A stretch of 64,000 nt of DNA from JBLMYQ01 sp050258375. GTDB lineage: Bacteria > Bacillota > Clostridia > Acetivibrionales > UBA4821. The position numbers were made by a program, and so were the translations under genes. The DNA is taken from contig JBLMYQ010000082.1 in the NCBI GenBank assembly GCA_050258375.1, forward strand, positions 1 through 64,000, given 5' to 3'. Under the pieces are notes generated by a model that was not told where the DNA came from, searched no databases, and worked only from the letters and a program-made list of their open reading frames with translations. Below are positions 17,270 to 25,575 of the stretch, piece by piece. Position 1 is the stretch's first letter, and each line of letters starts with the position of its first letter.

Positions 17270-17638
17270 TTATTTTTTTTCATATAATATAACATTTTCC
17301 TTTTCGTCACGGCCGTAGTTTAAGCAGGTTATCTTTTTAATAGCAGGCTGGTCTTTTCTTCTAAGCCCTTTACATACAAAATGCCCTATAAACCAGTCGA
17401 TTGCCTCTTCTTCTTTTTTGATATGATGAATTTCTTTGTATACAAAATCCTCTCGTACAAAAGAAAAATTAGCATCAAACCAAAACACCTGATATCCTTT
17501 TGCCGTCCAAGCTAATAGATATATCAGGTCCTCTTGCCTGATTTCATACATGGGAGTTACCTCTTCTCCCAGCTTCTTTTTAATATACTCTTTGTAATCT
17601 TCTACTTTAGGATTTTTCATTTTAAATATTTCCGACAT
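17270..17638 (-). CDS. Hypothetical protein
   Basis: A 122-residue charged soluble protein with the ribosome site AAGGGAGG upstream and a terminator just after its stop, so it is a single-gene unit. I do not recognise a family. It is rich in Lys, Glu and aromatics (YLLAWTAKGYQVFWFDANFSF), with two Cys (FVCKGL, ITCLNYG) in the second half. There is no signal peptide, membrane helix or clear motif. Confidence 0.75.
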   Translation of the reverse strand: MSEIFKMKNPKVEDYKEYIKKKLGEEVTPMYEIRQEDLIYLLAWTAKGYQVFWFDANFSFVREDFVYKEIHHIKKEEEAIDWFIGHFVCKGLRRKDQPAIKKITCLNYGRDEKENVILYEKK

Positions 17639-18005
17639 TTAAACGACCTCCCTTTTATAACTTTTAAATAATGTGGATTTGTTCCAAAATTCCTTTTTCC
17701 TATCTGTAGGTTAAAATACTTTCCTACTCATCTGTAAATAATTGCTATAAATATACTTTTTCAGTATAACATTGCAATTAATAGTTATCAAGCATATTAT
17801 TTTCATGTTTAACAAAAAACAAATTCTTTAACAGTGGGTGAAAATTGACTATACATATAAAGTATGTTAAAATTTTTTTAATTGACAAATAATAAATAAT
17901 TACATTTATGTCGTAACAATATATTTGTATGGACAAGTAAAATAATATCAAGCCAATAATTTCCATACAAATATTTGTTTATTAAAATGGAAAGGAGTTG
18001 CTAGT
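17639..18005. other. AT-rich divergent intergenic region
   Basis: Very AT-rich region between the divergent 17270 and 18006 genes. A short minus-strand frame here (17778-17966) has no ribosome site or protein-like composition. The region must hold both promoters: a TTGACA hexamer lies at 17882-17887, but the hexamer opposite it is weak. It also carries the inverted repeat listed separately at 17915-17979. Confidence 0.5.
17915..17979. promoter_or_regulatory. Long inverted repeat upstream of the 18006 gene
   Basis: AACAATATATTTGTATGG (17915-17932) and CCATACAAATATTTGTT (17963-17979) pair almost perfectly over 17 bp across a 30-nt spacer. It lies just upstream of the ribosome site of the 18006 gene. 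It could be an mRNA stem in the leader or two half-sites for a regulator. Confidence 0.6.
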
Positions 18006-18308
18006 ATGTCCATGAGATACGAACGCCATATATTTTTCATTAACAGTAAGGATTATTGGGAGTCTCATAAACAAAAATTTTTGAAATGGCTTGAAGCATC
18101 CAGAAATGAAAGGGCAACCCACGTTCTTATCGTTTTAGACAGTCATAATGGTACAGTCTATCCGGTTAAGGTTGCTTCTGGAGAGGATCCTAAGGAAAAA
18201 GAAGCAGGAACCAATAAAAACAAATTTCAAAACGTAGTATCAGTATATAATCTTTCCTTGGATCTTACTGCTCAACTTTCTGCAGGTCTGTATGTATTTA
18301 ATTACTAA
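18006..18308 (+). CDS. Small hypothetical protein
   Basis: A 100-residue soluble protein with AAAGGAG 8 bp before the ATG. The sequence (MSMRYERHIFFINSKDYWE... ending LSAGLYVFNY) belongs to no family I know. It is monocistronic: a 17-bp inverted repeat lies in front and a strong terminator begins 4 bp after the stop. That compact and well-bounded form argues for a real, regulated gene. Confidence 0.8.
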   Translation: MSMRYERHIFFINSKDYWESHKQKFLKWLEASRNERATHVLIVLDSHNGTVYPVKVASGEDPKEKEAGTNKNKFQNVVSVYNLSLDLTAQLSAGLYVFNY

Positions 18309-18311
18309 TCC

Positions 18312-18353
18312 AAAAGAGGGGGCTAACCTAAAGCGTTTAGCCTCCTCTTTTAT
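18312..18353 (+). terminator. Rho-independent terminator
   Basis: AAAAGAGGGGGCTAA pairs with TTTAGCCTCCTCTTTT across a 9-nt loop and ends in TTTTA. It begins directly after the 18006 gene. Confidence 0.92.
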
Positions 18354-18391
18354 GTGCATTAAGCTAAGAACAAAATATTAATGTTTTTCCC

Positions 18392-19669
18392 TTATAACAA
18401 AGGAGCCAGCAGCATAATCTCTTCATTCTTATTATATATAGAACCAAACTGCGACAACGGCAGCGGAGGAATACCCCGCCCTACTTCAATTGTATACCCC
18501 GGTCTTCTATATTGCTGAATGAACCAATCCTTAAATCCGGCATCAGAAGCTTCCCCCGGATTTAATGCAATTGAATAACCGCTGGCACGCGAAAATTGCC
18601 GAGCTATTGGGAGAGCTTCAGGAGGTGCAAGATTTCTATACTGCCAATAAATAACTTCCCCTTGAGTATGATAAGCAATTACCAACCTAAAATCATGATT
18701 TCTGGTAAAGCCCACCACCGCAGAAGATTCAGGCTCAGACAGTGGTGCCGGTCCTCCATAATTACTAGGTCCCGGTCCAGTTACTCCTTGAGAAAATTCG
18801 AATTTTTGAGCCTCTGCCCACCTTGCAGGATAGTTAAGATTCAAATCAACTCCCCTGATATTGGCTTTCCACACTCTCGGAAGCGGAAGCCCTGTTTTAT
18901 TAAGCTGGCTTGCTCTCTTATAAACAGGATTGGTATATATGGGCCAATTGTTTACCAAATCAACTCCATCAGGATTTACCATAGGCATTATATATATACT
19001 ACTGGTATTCCATATATTACTTACATTATATCCTCTGATGGTTGACTGCTCTGAATAAGCCCTTGAAAAATTTTCTACGAATTTCATCAACAGTAAAGAT
19101 GTAATCCACTCATTTGCGTGATGAGACCCATTATAGAACACCTGACGCGGTCCTCTGCCAAGCCTTACATAATATAGGTTCTTCCCCATAACACTCTGTC
19201 CGGCAGCTCCTATTTCAATAAATGGATACCTTGATTTTAATGCTCTAATATTTCGTTCCATTATCTCATAAGTGTAATCAACATCAGTAAATACAACCGG
19301 AATTCCATAGGGAACTATAATTCTCTGTCCTGCTGTTAATGCATTTGCATTCAAATCCGGGTTTGCTGTTAATACTGAATTTATGGTAGTATAGTACGAG
19401 TTTGCAATATCATATATGGTATCTCCGGCTTTTACAGTATAAACATCATACCCTTTCAATATTCTGTCAAATGCATTCCATGTTGCTGGTCCAATAACAC
19501 CATCAGGAAAAAGCCCGTTATCTCTCTGGAACTGAGCTGCTGCCTGCTGGGTCTGCACCCCAAACACTCCATCTACTATTCCGGGATTATAACCAATTTT
19601 AGACAGTAAGCTTTGTATAAGTTTAACATTAGGTCCTCTGGAGCCTATTCTTAAAGTTTCCATAATCAT
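18392..19669 (-). CDS. M14-family gamma-D-glutamyl-L-diamino acid endopeptidase
   Basis: A 425-residue peptidoglycan peptidase. It starts with a peptidoglycan-binding type 1 domain (about 3-72, IGSRGPNVKLIQSLL...GVIGPATWNA), followed by a LysM domain (about 77-120, YTVKAGDTIYDIANSYY) and a zinc carboxypeptidase domain of the M14C type. The metal ligands are His and Glu in GSHHANEW and His in IAYHTQGE; the catalytic Glu is in YTIEVGRG. The layout matches the sporulation endopeptidase I of lysinibacilli. There is no signal peptide, which also fits that group, known to act in sporulating cells. Confidence 0.9.
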   Translation of the reverse strand: MIMETLRIGSRGPNVKLIQSLLSKIGYNPGIVDGVFGVQTQQAAAQFQRDNGLFPDGVIGPATWNAFDRILKGYDVYTVKAGDTIYDIANSYYTTINSVLTANPDLNANALTAGQRIIVPYGIPVVFTDVDYTYEIMERNIRALKSRYPFIEIGAAGQSVMGKNLYYVRLGRGPRQVFYNGSHHANEWITSLLLMKFVENFSRAYSEQSTIRGYNVSNIWNTSSIYIMPMVNPDGVDLVNNWPIYTNPVYKRASQLNKTGLPLPRVWKANIRGVDLNLNYPARWAEAQKFEFSQGVTGPGPSNYGGPAPLSEPESSAVVGFTRNHDFRLVIAYHTQGEVIYWQYRNLAPPEALPIARQFSRASGYSIALNPGEASDAGFKDWFIQQYRRPGYTIEVGRGIPPLPLSQFGSIYNKNEEIMLLAPLL

Positions 19670-19760
19670 CCACGAAAATTGTAATTATGCTATATCTTAT
19701 TAAATAATCCATGATTATGTGTAACTTTTAACTTACTCCATCTAAATAATTAATTGAGTT

Positions 19761-22700
19761 TTATTGTGTTATTTTTAATCCTGCATACCGAGCCATCAAT
19801 CTCTTATTCCCAGCCTCACGAAATGCTATGTCGAGCTTTAAATCATTCCCTTCAGGGTCAACCTTGGTTATCACCCCAGAACCGAACTTCCTATGCTCAA
19901 CTTTAGCACCAACCCTAAAAGCCGTAAAATCAACATCCTCATCTACTGTTGCAATAACACTTTTAAATCCACTGCTGTGGCTAGAAGCTGTTTCAGCAAA
20001 GGTTTTTGTTGTTTTGCGATAACCGGAGTAACCATAACTGTCATCTGTTGAATCATCCCAGGATTTTAGTTTTTCTTCTTTCTTTTTAATATTCTCCAAC
20101 CCTTCAACAAGCTCTTCGGGAAGTTCTGTAATAAATCTAGAAACTCTATTATATGAAGTGCTTCCGTAAATGGTTCTACAATATGCACCTGTAAGATAAA
20201 GTACTTCTCTTGCTCTGGTTATTCCAACATAACAAAGTCTTCTTTCTTCTTCCATTTCGCATTCTTCGTTATTAGCCTTATATCCCGGAAATACTCCTTC
20301 TTCCATTCCAGATAAAAATACCACCGGAAACTCCAAGCCCTTTGCACTGTGAAGAGTCATAAGAATAACCTCATCCTTTTGCTCCTCAGAATCATCAACA
20401 TCTGCAACCAGAGCGATACTTTCCAGGAAAGCACCAAGCCCGGCATCCTCATTAAACTTATCAAAATCTATTGCAACAGATATGAATTCCTTTAAATTTT
20501 CAATCCTGCCTAAAGATTCTGCTGTTCCATCCTGTTCAAGCTCTCTTATATAGCCTGTTTTGTTAAGCAGCTCTTCTATAAAATCAGGCAGTCTCACTGT
20601 TTCACTGGAAGCTCTAAAAGAGCTAATCATAGCTGCAAAGTCTTCAAGAGCTGCCGCATTCCTTGAAAGACCAGTAATTTCTTTTGCGGACTGAATAAGG
20701 CTGAAAATCGAAACATTCTTCTCGGCGGAGTGACTTTCAAGAAACTCTATAGTAGCCTTTCCTATTCCTCTTTTAGGAACATTTATTATCCTCTTTAAGC
20801 TTAGTGAATCCATAGGATTGTGTATTAATCTCAAATAAGCTATTAAATCCTTAATTTCTTTTCTATCATAGAATTTTTGTGCTCCCACAATACGATATGG
20901 AATACCATACCTCATAAATCCCTCTTCAATTGCACGAGATTGCGCATTCATTCTATATAAAACTGCAAAATCAGAATACTTTTTCCCTAAATTTCTCATA
21001 AGCTTATTTATTTCATAAGCTATGTAATCAGCTTCTTCATATTCATTAGATGCACAATAATACCTTAGATTATCACCTTTTCCTTTTTCAGTCCAAAGCT
21101 TTTTGCTCTTACGCCCTGCATTGTTCTTTATGACATGATTAGCAGCATCTAAAATATTTCCTGTTGAACGATAATTCTGTTCAAGCTTTACAACCTTTGT
21201 CCCCGGGAATTCTTTTTCAAAATCAAGAATATTCCTAATATCTGCACCTCTCCAGCCATAAATCGAATTATGAACTACAATCCCTTCACTTACGTATTGT
21301 CTAAAATGCGGAAGTGATAAATCATATACATTTCCCTCATAGTTTTCATATTTTACTTCTTCTACAATATCTTCTTCTATTTTTCCGTTATTCATAACTG
21401 CAACACTCATCGTGGGTTTTATATGTGCAAAAGGCATATACATAAAACTTGTATTCTCAGTTAATTTGGCTTTTTTTATAATCTCCAGGTTTTCATCTAT
21501 TTGAGCCATCCTCTTGGCATAAAAATCTGCTTCATCATATTCCTTTCTCTCCGTTTCCACTCTCCAGGTGTTACGATTTCCGTCCCTTACCGGAAATTCT
21601 TGTTCTTTAACGCAATTTTTCAGCTGTTCTCCAGAAGTATTTAAACATATTCTATGACTATGCCATCCGGCATCAGCTGCTGTTTTTCTTCCCCCAAAAG
21701 CTGTTATATTTATAATCTGCCTTACAGATTGTCCTCTTACTACTGCATTGCAAACATGATGTGGATATTCTTCAAAAATTATAAGGTCGCCCATAAGCTT
21801 CATTGCGTTGCTTATAGTGTCAATTTCTTCGTATATCTTATTAATGTACTTTTGAGACAATGTAATACTTCTTCCATTCCCATGAAATAAAGTAGTTGGT
21901 ATACCATATTTAAAGGAATACATTTGCTCATAATAAGATGCTTCTTCCTTGCTTAAACAAATATTTAGTATCCACATCTTATCGCCATGTTCCTGATTCA
22001 AACGAACATTTAATCCATTCACAATCTCATTCTTTCTGCTTCTTACTCCTTGAGTTTGCCCAATTCTATACCCAACACCTTTTTTATACATAAGGTATAC
22101 ATAATAAACACCTGAGTGAGGGTGGATTTTTGCAAAACCAATATGATTTGGCGTAGCTGATATTTCTTTACCAGTCTTTGTTTTTATCCTGATAATAATA
22201 CCTTCATATTTCTTTTTTAATGATTTATCTACTTTCCCAATCATTAACTCTCCCCAACCACCAGCACATGTTATACTTTGACCTTCTACAATTTTCTCTA
22301 TGGGAATGCTACCATTGGGAGTGTTAATAAGGGTACCTTCAGGTAAACACTGGTCATCATCCCCCACCACACAAATATTGCCATGTCTGGCTGACATAAG
22401 ACTTATCAGGGTAAACTGCGAGCTGTTTGTATCTTGATATTCATCAACAAGAATATACTTGAATTTTTTTTGATAATATTCTAAAACATCCTGATTATCC
22501 ATAAGTAATTGAATAGTATAAAAAATAAGGTCATCAAAATCAAGAGCATTATTTTGCCTGAGCTTTTTTTGATAAAGCTCATATATTAAGGCTATCTTCC
22601 CTAATCTGAAATCAGAAGCATACATATTTGAATAATCAGAAGGTCCAATCATTTGATCTTTTGCTTTACTGATCTGTTCAAGTACACTTCTTGGAGGAAA

Positions 22701-23099
22701 ATTCTTATCATTCAAGTTTAATTCTTTAAGACATTCTTTAATCAGTGTCTGTTGGTCACCTGAATCAAAAATAACAAAATTGCTCCCGAAGCCAAGCTTT
22801 TCAATATCCCTTCTGAGCATTCTTACGCACATGGAATGAAATGTGCTTATCCACATATCTTCTCCGGCTTGTCCAACAAGCTTACATACTCTTTCCTTCA
22901 TTTCCTTAGCTGCCTTATTTGTGAAGGTAAGAGCTAAAATGCTCCATGAAGCCACACTCTTTTCAAGTATAAGATGTGCGATTCTATTTGTTAGAACTCT
23001 TGTTTTACCTGAACCAGCCCCTGCCAGTACAAGCAGCGGTCCTTCAGTACAGGTCACTGCTTCAACCTGTTTTTCATTTAATCCTTCAAGGGATATCAA
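19761..23099 (-). CDS. pcrA: PcrA/UvrD superfamily 1 DNA helicase, interrupted by an intein
   Basis: An ATP-dependent 3'-5' helicase for repair and replication restart. Without its intein it is 751 residues, normal for PcrA. Motifs are Q/Walker A (LNEKQVEAV; LAGAGSGKTRVLT), motif Ia (LTFTNKAAKEM), motif II (ILVDEYQDTN), motif III (GDDDQ joined to SIYGWRGADI after splicing), motif IV (LEQNYRS), motif V (LMTLHSAKGLEFPVV) and VI (VGITRARE). The intein sits exactly between Gln and Ser of motif III. I chose the TTG at 23099 because AGGTGA lies 6 bp before it; the ATG at 23117 has no ribosome site. Confidence 0.95.
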   Translation of the reverse strand: MISLEGLNEKQVEAVTCTEGPLLVLAGAGSGKTRVLTNRIAHLILEKSVASWSILALTFTNKAAKEMKERVCKLVGQAGEDMWISTFHSMCVRMLRRDIEKLGFGSNFVIFDSGDQQTLIKECLKELNLNDKNFPPRSVLEQISKAKDQMIGPSDYSNMYASDFRLGKIALIYELYQKKLRQNNALDFDDLIFYTIQLLMDNQDVLEYYQKKFKYILVDEYQDTNSSQFTLISLMSARHGNICVVGDDDQCLPEGTLINTPNGSIPIEKIVEGQSITCAGGWGELMIGKVDKSLKKKYEGIIIRIKTKTGKEISATPNHIGFAKIHPHSGVYYVYLMYKKGVGYRIGQTQGVRSRKNEIVNGLNVRLNQEHGDKMWILNICLSKEEASYYEQMYSFKYGIPTTLFHGNGRSITLSQKYINKIYEEIDTISNAMKLMGDLIIFEEYPHHVCNAVVRGQSVRQIINITAFGGRKTAADAGWHSHRICLNTSGEQLKNCVKEQEFPVRDGNRNTWRVETERKEYDEADFYAKRMAQIDENLEIIKKAKLTENTSFMYMPFAHIKPTMSVAVMNNGKIEEDIVEEVKYENYEGNVYDLSLPHFRQYVSEGIVVHNSIYGWRGADIRNILDFEKEFPGTKVVKLEQNYRSTGNILDAANHVIKNNAGRKSKKLWTEKGKGDNLRYYCASNEYEEADYIAYEINKLMRNLGKKYSDFAVLYRMNAQSRAIEEGFMRYGIPYRIVGAQKFYDRKEIKDLIAYLRLIHNPMDSLSLKRIINVPKRGIGKATIEFLESHSAEKNVSIFSLIQSAKEITGLSRNAAALEDFAAMISSFRASSETVRLPDFIEELLNKTGYIRELEQDGTAESLGRIENLKEFISVAIDFDKFNEDAGLGAFLESIALVADVDDSEEQKDEVILMTLHSAKGLEFPVVFLSGMEEGVFPGYKANNEECEMEEERRLCYVGITRAREVLYLTGAYCRTIYGSTSYNRVSRFITELPEELVEGLENIKKKEEKLKSWDDSTDDSYGYSGYRKTTKTFAETASSHSSGFKSVIATVDEDVDFTAFRVGAKVEHRKFGSGVITKVDPEGNDLKLDIAFREAGNKRLMARYAGLKITQ
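21267..22349 (-). mobile_element. Intein in pcrA with a GIY-YIG-like endonuclease insertion
   Basis: In-frame insertion of 361 residues. It begins with Cys (CLPEGTLINTPNGSIPIEKI, splicing block A), has block B as SATPNHIGF, and ends with block F and G (NVYDLSLPHFRQYVSEG then IVVHN) before Ser +1 of the host. All nucleophiles needed for splicing are present: Cys1, His-Asn at the end, Ser +1. Between blocks B and F lies SGVYYVYLMYKKGVGYRIGQT, which resembles the GIY...YIG core of that nuclease family, followed by a possible catalytic Glu in YYEQMYSFKYG. LAGLIDADG motifs are not seen. Confidence 0.88.
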
Positions 23100-23164
23100 T
23101 ATTTTCACCTGCTTCATAAATTTATTAGTAGACTTGAATATTTTAATATATCAATACTTAAAAT

Positions 23165-23866
23165 TCAACGAAAAGAGTTATAAAATTGCATTATCCCCAG
23201 ATAAATACCCCAGGCAATCTTTTGCCTATATTTTTCAGATTTAAGTCGGGCTTCTTCCTCTGGATTGGATAAAAAACCACATTCTACGATAACAGAAGGA
23301 ATATTTGTGTTTTTCAATACATACACGTCTTTTATTGCAAGCGCCTCCCTGTTATCATTTATGCCAAGGGTAGCTTTAAGTTCTTTCTGAATATTTACAG
23401 CCAGCAATTTACTTTGTTCCGAGTTCTTTGGATAGAAAGATTGAACACCTTTATATCTGGATTGTGGGAAGCTATTAAGATGCACTGAAATAAAGGCACT
23501 TGCCTGACTGGTATCTGCAATCTTTTTTCTGTTCTTTAAGTCAGAATTCTTTCTTCTCGAAGAATCCCTGTCATGTATTGATTCATCAACAGCCCTTGTT
23601 AACTGGGTGATGCAGCCACTCTGTTCAAGCAGCCCCTGAAGCTTCATTACAATATCAAGAGTTATATCTTTCTCCTTTGTTCCCGACTTACCTATAGCTC
23701 CCGGGTCAGCTCCACCATGTCCCGGGTCAAGAACAATAACCTTATTTGTTACAGGAAGAACCATGGTTGGAACAGTTTCCTGAAAAGACATACTATATAC
23801 CAGACATGCAGTTACTACAAAAAGTGATACAGAGAGCAAAACTTTCTTTCTTATAACAATAATCAT
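23165..23866 (-). CDS. cwlD: N-acetylmuramoyl-L-alanine amidase CwlD
   Basis: Cleaves the amide between N-acetylmuramic acid and L-Ala; CwlD is needed to make muramic-delta-lactam in the spore cortex. The 233 residues carry an N-terminal signal anchor (VLLSVSLFVVTACLVYSM) and the amidase_3 domain: VLDPGHGGADPGAIG (zinc His), SVHLNSFP (second His) and IPSVIVECGFLSN (catalytic Glu). The ATG at 23866 is preferred over a TTG five codons upstream. The similarity to CwlD over other amidase_3 proteins rests on size, anchor and the ending of the domain. Confidence 0.88.
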   Translation of the reverse strand: MIIVIRKKVLLSVSLFVVTACLVYSMSFQETVPTMVLPVTNKVIVLDPGHGGADPGAIGKSGTKEKDITLDIVMKLQGLLEQSGCITQLTRAVDESIHDRDSSRRKNSDLKNRKKIADTSQASAFISVHLNSFPQSRYKGVQSFYPKNSEQSKLLAVNIQKELKATLGINDNREALAIKDVYVLKNTNIPSVIVECGFLSNPEEEARLKSEKYRQKIAWGIYLGIMQFYNSFR

Positions 23867-23912
23867 TTTTTCCCGCCACAAAAAATACTATATTAATAAT
23901 TATTATAAATAA

Positions 23913-23945
23913 TAAAAAAAATGCTCTTTTTAAGGGAGCATTTTT
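23913..23945 (-). terminator. Rho-independent terminator of the REC-GGDEF gene
   Basis: AAAAATGCTC/GAGCATTTTT forms the stem, and on the minus strand it is followed by a T run. It lies 15 bp after the stop of the 23960 gene and just ahead of cwlD. Confidence 0.85.
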
Positions 23946-23959
23946 ATATTTATTTTTAC

Positions 23960-24901
23960 TTATTCATCTCTATCCTTACGTTTATCCCTTACAAAGGAAC
24001 TTCCAGTTATCATTTTAGCTTTCTTCTTTACCTGGGCTGCAATTTCGGCAATTTGAACAGGACTGTATAAAGTTCTGCCCTCATTCGTCACCACTGCAAT
24101 AGATATGGTCATGATAGGAAACTCCATAATTTGCCCCAATCTGTTAACAGTAGTAATATGTCCTTTCTCTCTATCTTCCTGCAAATACATATCCACAATC
24201 TTCTCATCAAAGTCCTGAATAATACCTGTACAAAGCTCATCCACCTTATCGGGAATAGTTATGACTACGTAATCATCTCCACCAATATGCCCTATAAAGT
24301 CTCCCGGATTACCTACCATATGTACATTTGAAGTTATTATATCAGCTGTTAGCTTTATTGCCCTATCACCGCTTGCGAAACCGTAAACGTCATTATATGC
24401 CTTAAAATTATCAAGATCAAGATATAGAACTGCAAAATGTTCATTCTTTGCAATTCTTTTGTTTATTTCTGCATGAATCTCAATATTTCCCTGCAGACCT
24501 GTAAGCGGATTTGCCCACCTATTTCTGTCTATCCTTTTTAATGTATTTCTTACCCTGCTTGTTAATTCCCTATGGTTAAAAGGCTTTATAATATAATCAT
24601 CAACACCTAATTCCAAACCCATAAGCTTATCATCTTCATTATCCTGTGCCGTAAGCATTAGTATAGGCATTAAATTATTACTTTCATCTTCCCTGAGTAT
24701 CTTGCAGACTTCAAAGCCGTCCAAGCCGGGCATAACAACATCGAGAATTACCAAATCCGGCTTCTCCTGCCGCACCATCTGCAGTCCAGTTCTCCCATCA
24801 TTTGCGACTATCACTTCGTAGCCGGCATCTGTGAGAATTTCCTTAATGAGGTTTACGGTCAACTCAGTATCGTCTATTACAAGGATTTTCTTTTTGAACA
24901 T
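23960..24901 (-). CDS. Response regulator with degenerate GGDEF domain
   Basis: A 313-residue protein starting at the ATG with GGAGG 9 bp upstream. The receiver domain (1-120) has VIDDTE, the phosphoacceptor in LVILDVVMPGLDG and IIKPFNHREL. A GGDEF domain follows (RWANPLTGLQGNIEIHAEI; YLDLDNFKAYNDVYGFASGD). The active-site loop reads GHIGGDDYVVI, that is GGDDY instead of GG(D/E)EF, so diguanylate cyclase activity is doubtful. It may still bind GTP or a partner, or be active with a variant loop. No kinase gene is adjacent. Confidence 0.88.
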   Translation of the reverse strand: MFKKKILVIDDTELTVNLIKEILTDAGYEVIVANDGRTGLQMVRQEKPDLVILDVVMPGLDGFEVCKILREDESNNLMPILMLTAQDNEDDKLMGLELGVDDYIIKPFNHRELTSRVRNTLKRIDRNRWANPLTGLQGNIEIHAEINKRIAKNEHFAVLYLDLDNFKAYNDVYGFASGDRAIKLTADIITSNVHMVGNPGDFIGHIGGDDYVVITIPDKVDELCTGIIQDFDEKIVDMYLQEDREKGHITTVNRLGQIMEFPIMTISIAVVTNEGRTLYSPVQIAEIAAQVKKKAKMITGSSFVRDKRKDRDE

Positions 24902-25113
24902 TAATTGCCTCCTCCCAGAATCCCACTCATGCATCTTCTACAAATAATTATAATACATATTTCAAGTAATTAAAATGGCATTTTGTTTATTTTTTATTTT
25001 ATTTAACATATTTTGGAGAATAATTTTAATTTGGAGCTATAAAAAACTGGTAAGATTTTTAATATGCCTTCATATTCTTATATTAATCATCTAGGCTAGG
25101 GGGAAAAATATTA

Positions 25114-25575
25114 ATGGAATCCAGCAATAAAAAAAATTATGATATCAATTCTACTTGGAAAATCTCACGAGAGCCCTGCAAAAAGTCTCCGGAATTTATT
25201 AAAAAAAATATTCTGGAAAATATGATTTCAATTTACTTCCCAAAATGCAAGCCCTTTGCATATGAAAGCAAACACACAGAATGGTGGAAAATCAACAACC
25301 ATCATCTGCTAAAAAGAATTTTTTCCCACTGCGGGTTACAAGACATCGCTCCTTCGGGAAGCTTTCTGCATGATTCCTATTATATATATGGATACTACAT
25401 AATAGGAATCATTTGCAATAATGATACAAATCACTTGATATACGGAATTCCCGCCTTATATGGTATCGATGTCAAGCCATACTTTGTTAATTGCTGCTGG
25501 AAATCCGAAAATAACACCGGTGAACTTTATGGGGAATTTGGATACTGGCTGATTGAAAATGAAATCCGTTTATGA
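25114..25575 (+). CDS. Hypothetical protein
   Basis: A 153-residue protein preceded by TAGGGGG 9 bp before the ATG. The N-terminal half is polar and basic with WWKINNHHLL; the C-terminal half is rich in Tyr, Gly and Ile (YYIYGYYIIGIIC, LIYGIPALYGID) and ends with GELYGEFGYWLIEN. I do not recognise a family with confidence; the Tyr-rich C-terminal pattern reminds me of uncharacterised clostridial proteins linked with spores or the envelope, which is weak evidence. Its stop overlaps the stop of pckG on the other strand by 6 bp. Confidence 0.75.
   Translation: MESSNKKNYDINSTWKISREPCKKSPEFIKKNILENMISIYFPKCKPFAYESKHTEWWKINNHHLLKRIFSHCGLQDIAPSGSFLHDSYYIYGYYIIGIICNNDTNHLIYGIPALYGIDVKPYFVNCCWKSENNTGELYGEFGYWLIENEIRL

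Noticed and set aside
17778..17966. Minus-strand 62-residue hydrophobic frame in an AT-rich gap
   Set aside because: Composition follows from AT-rich DNA; no ribosome site, and it covers the promoter and inverted repeat of the 18006 gene.
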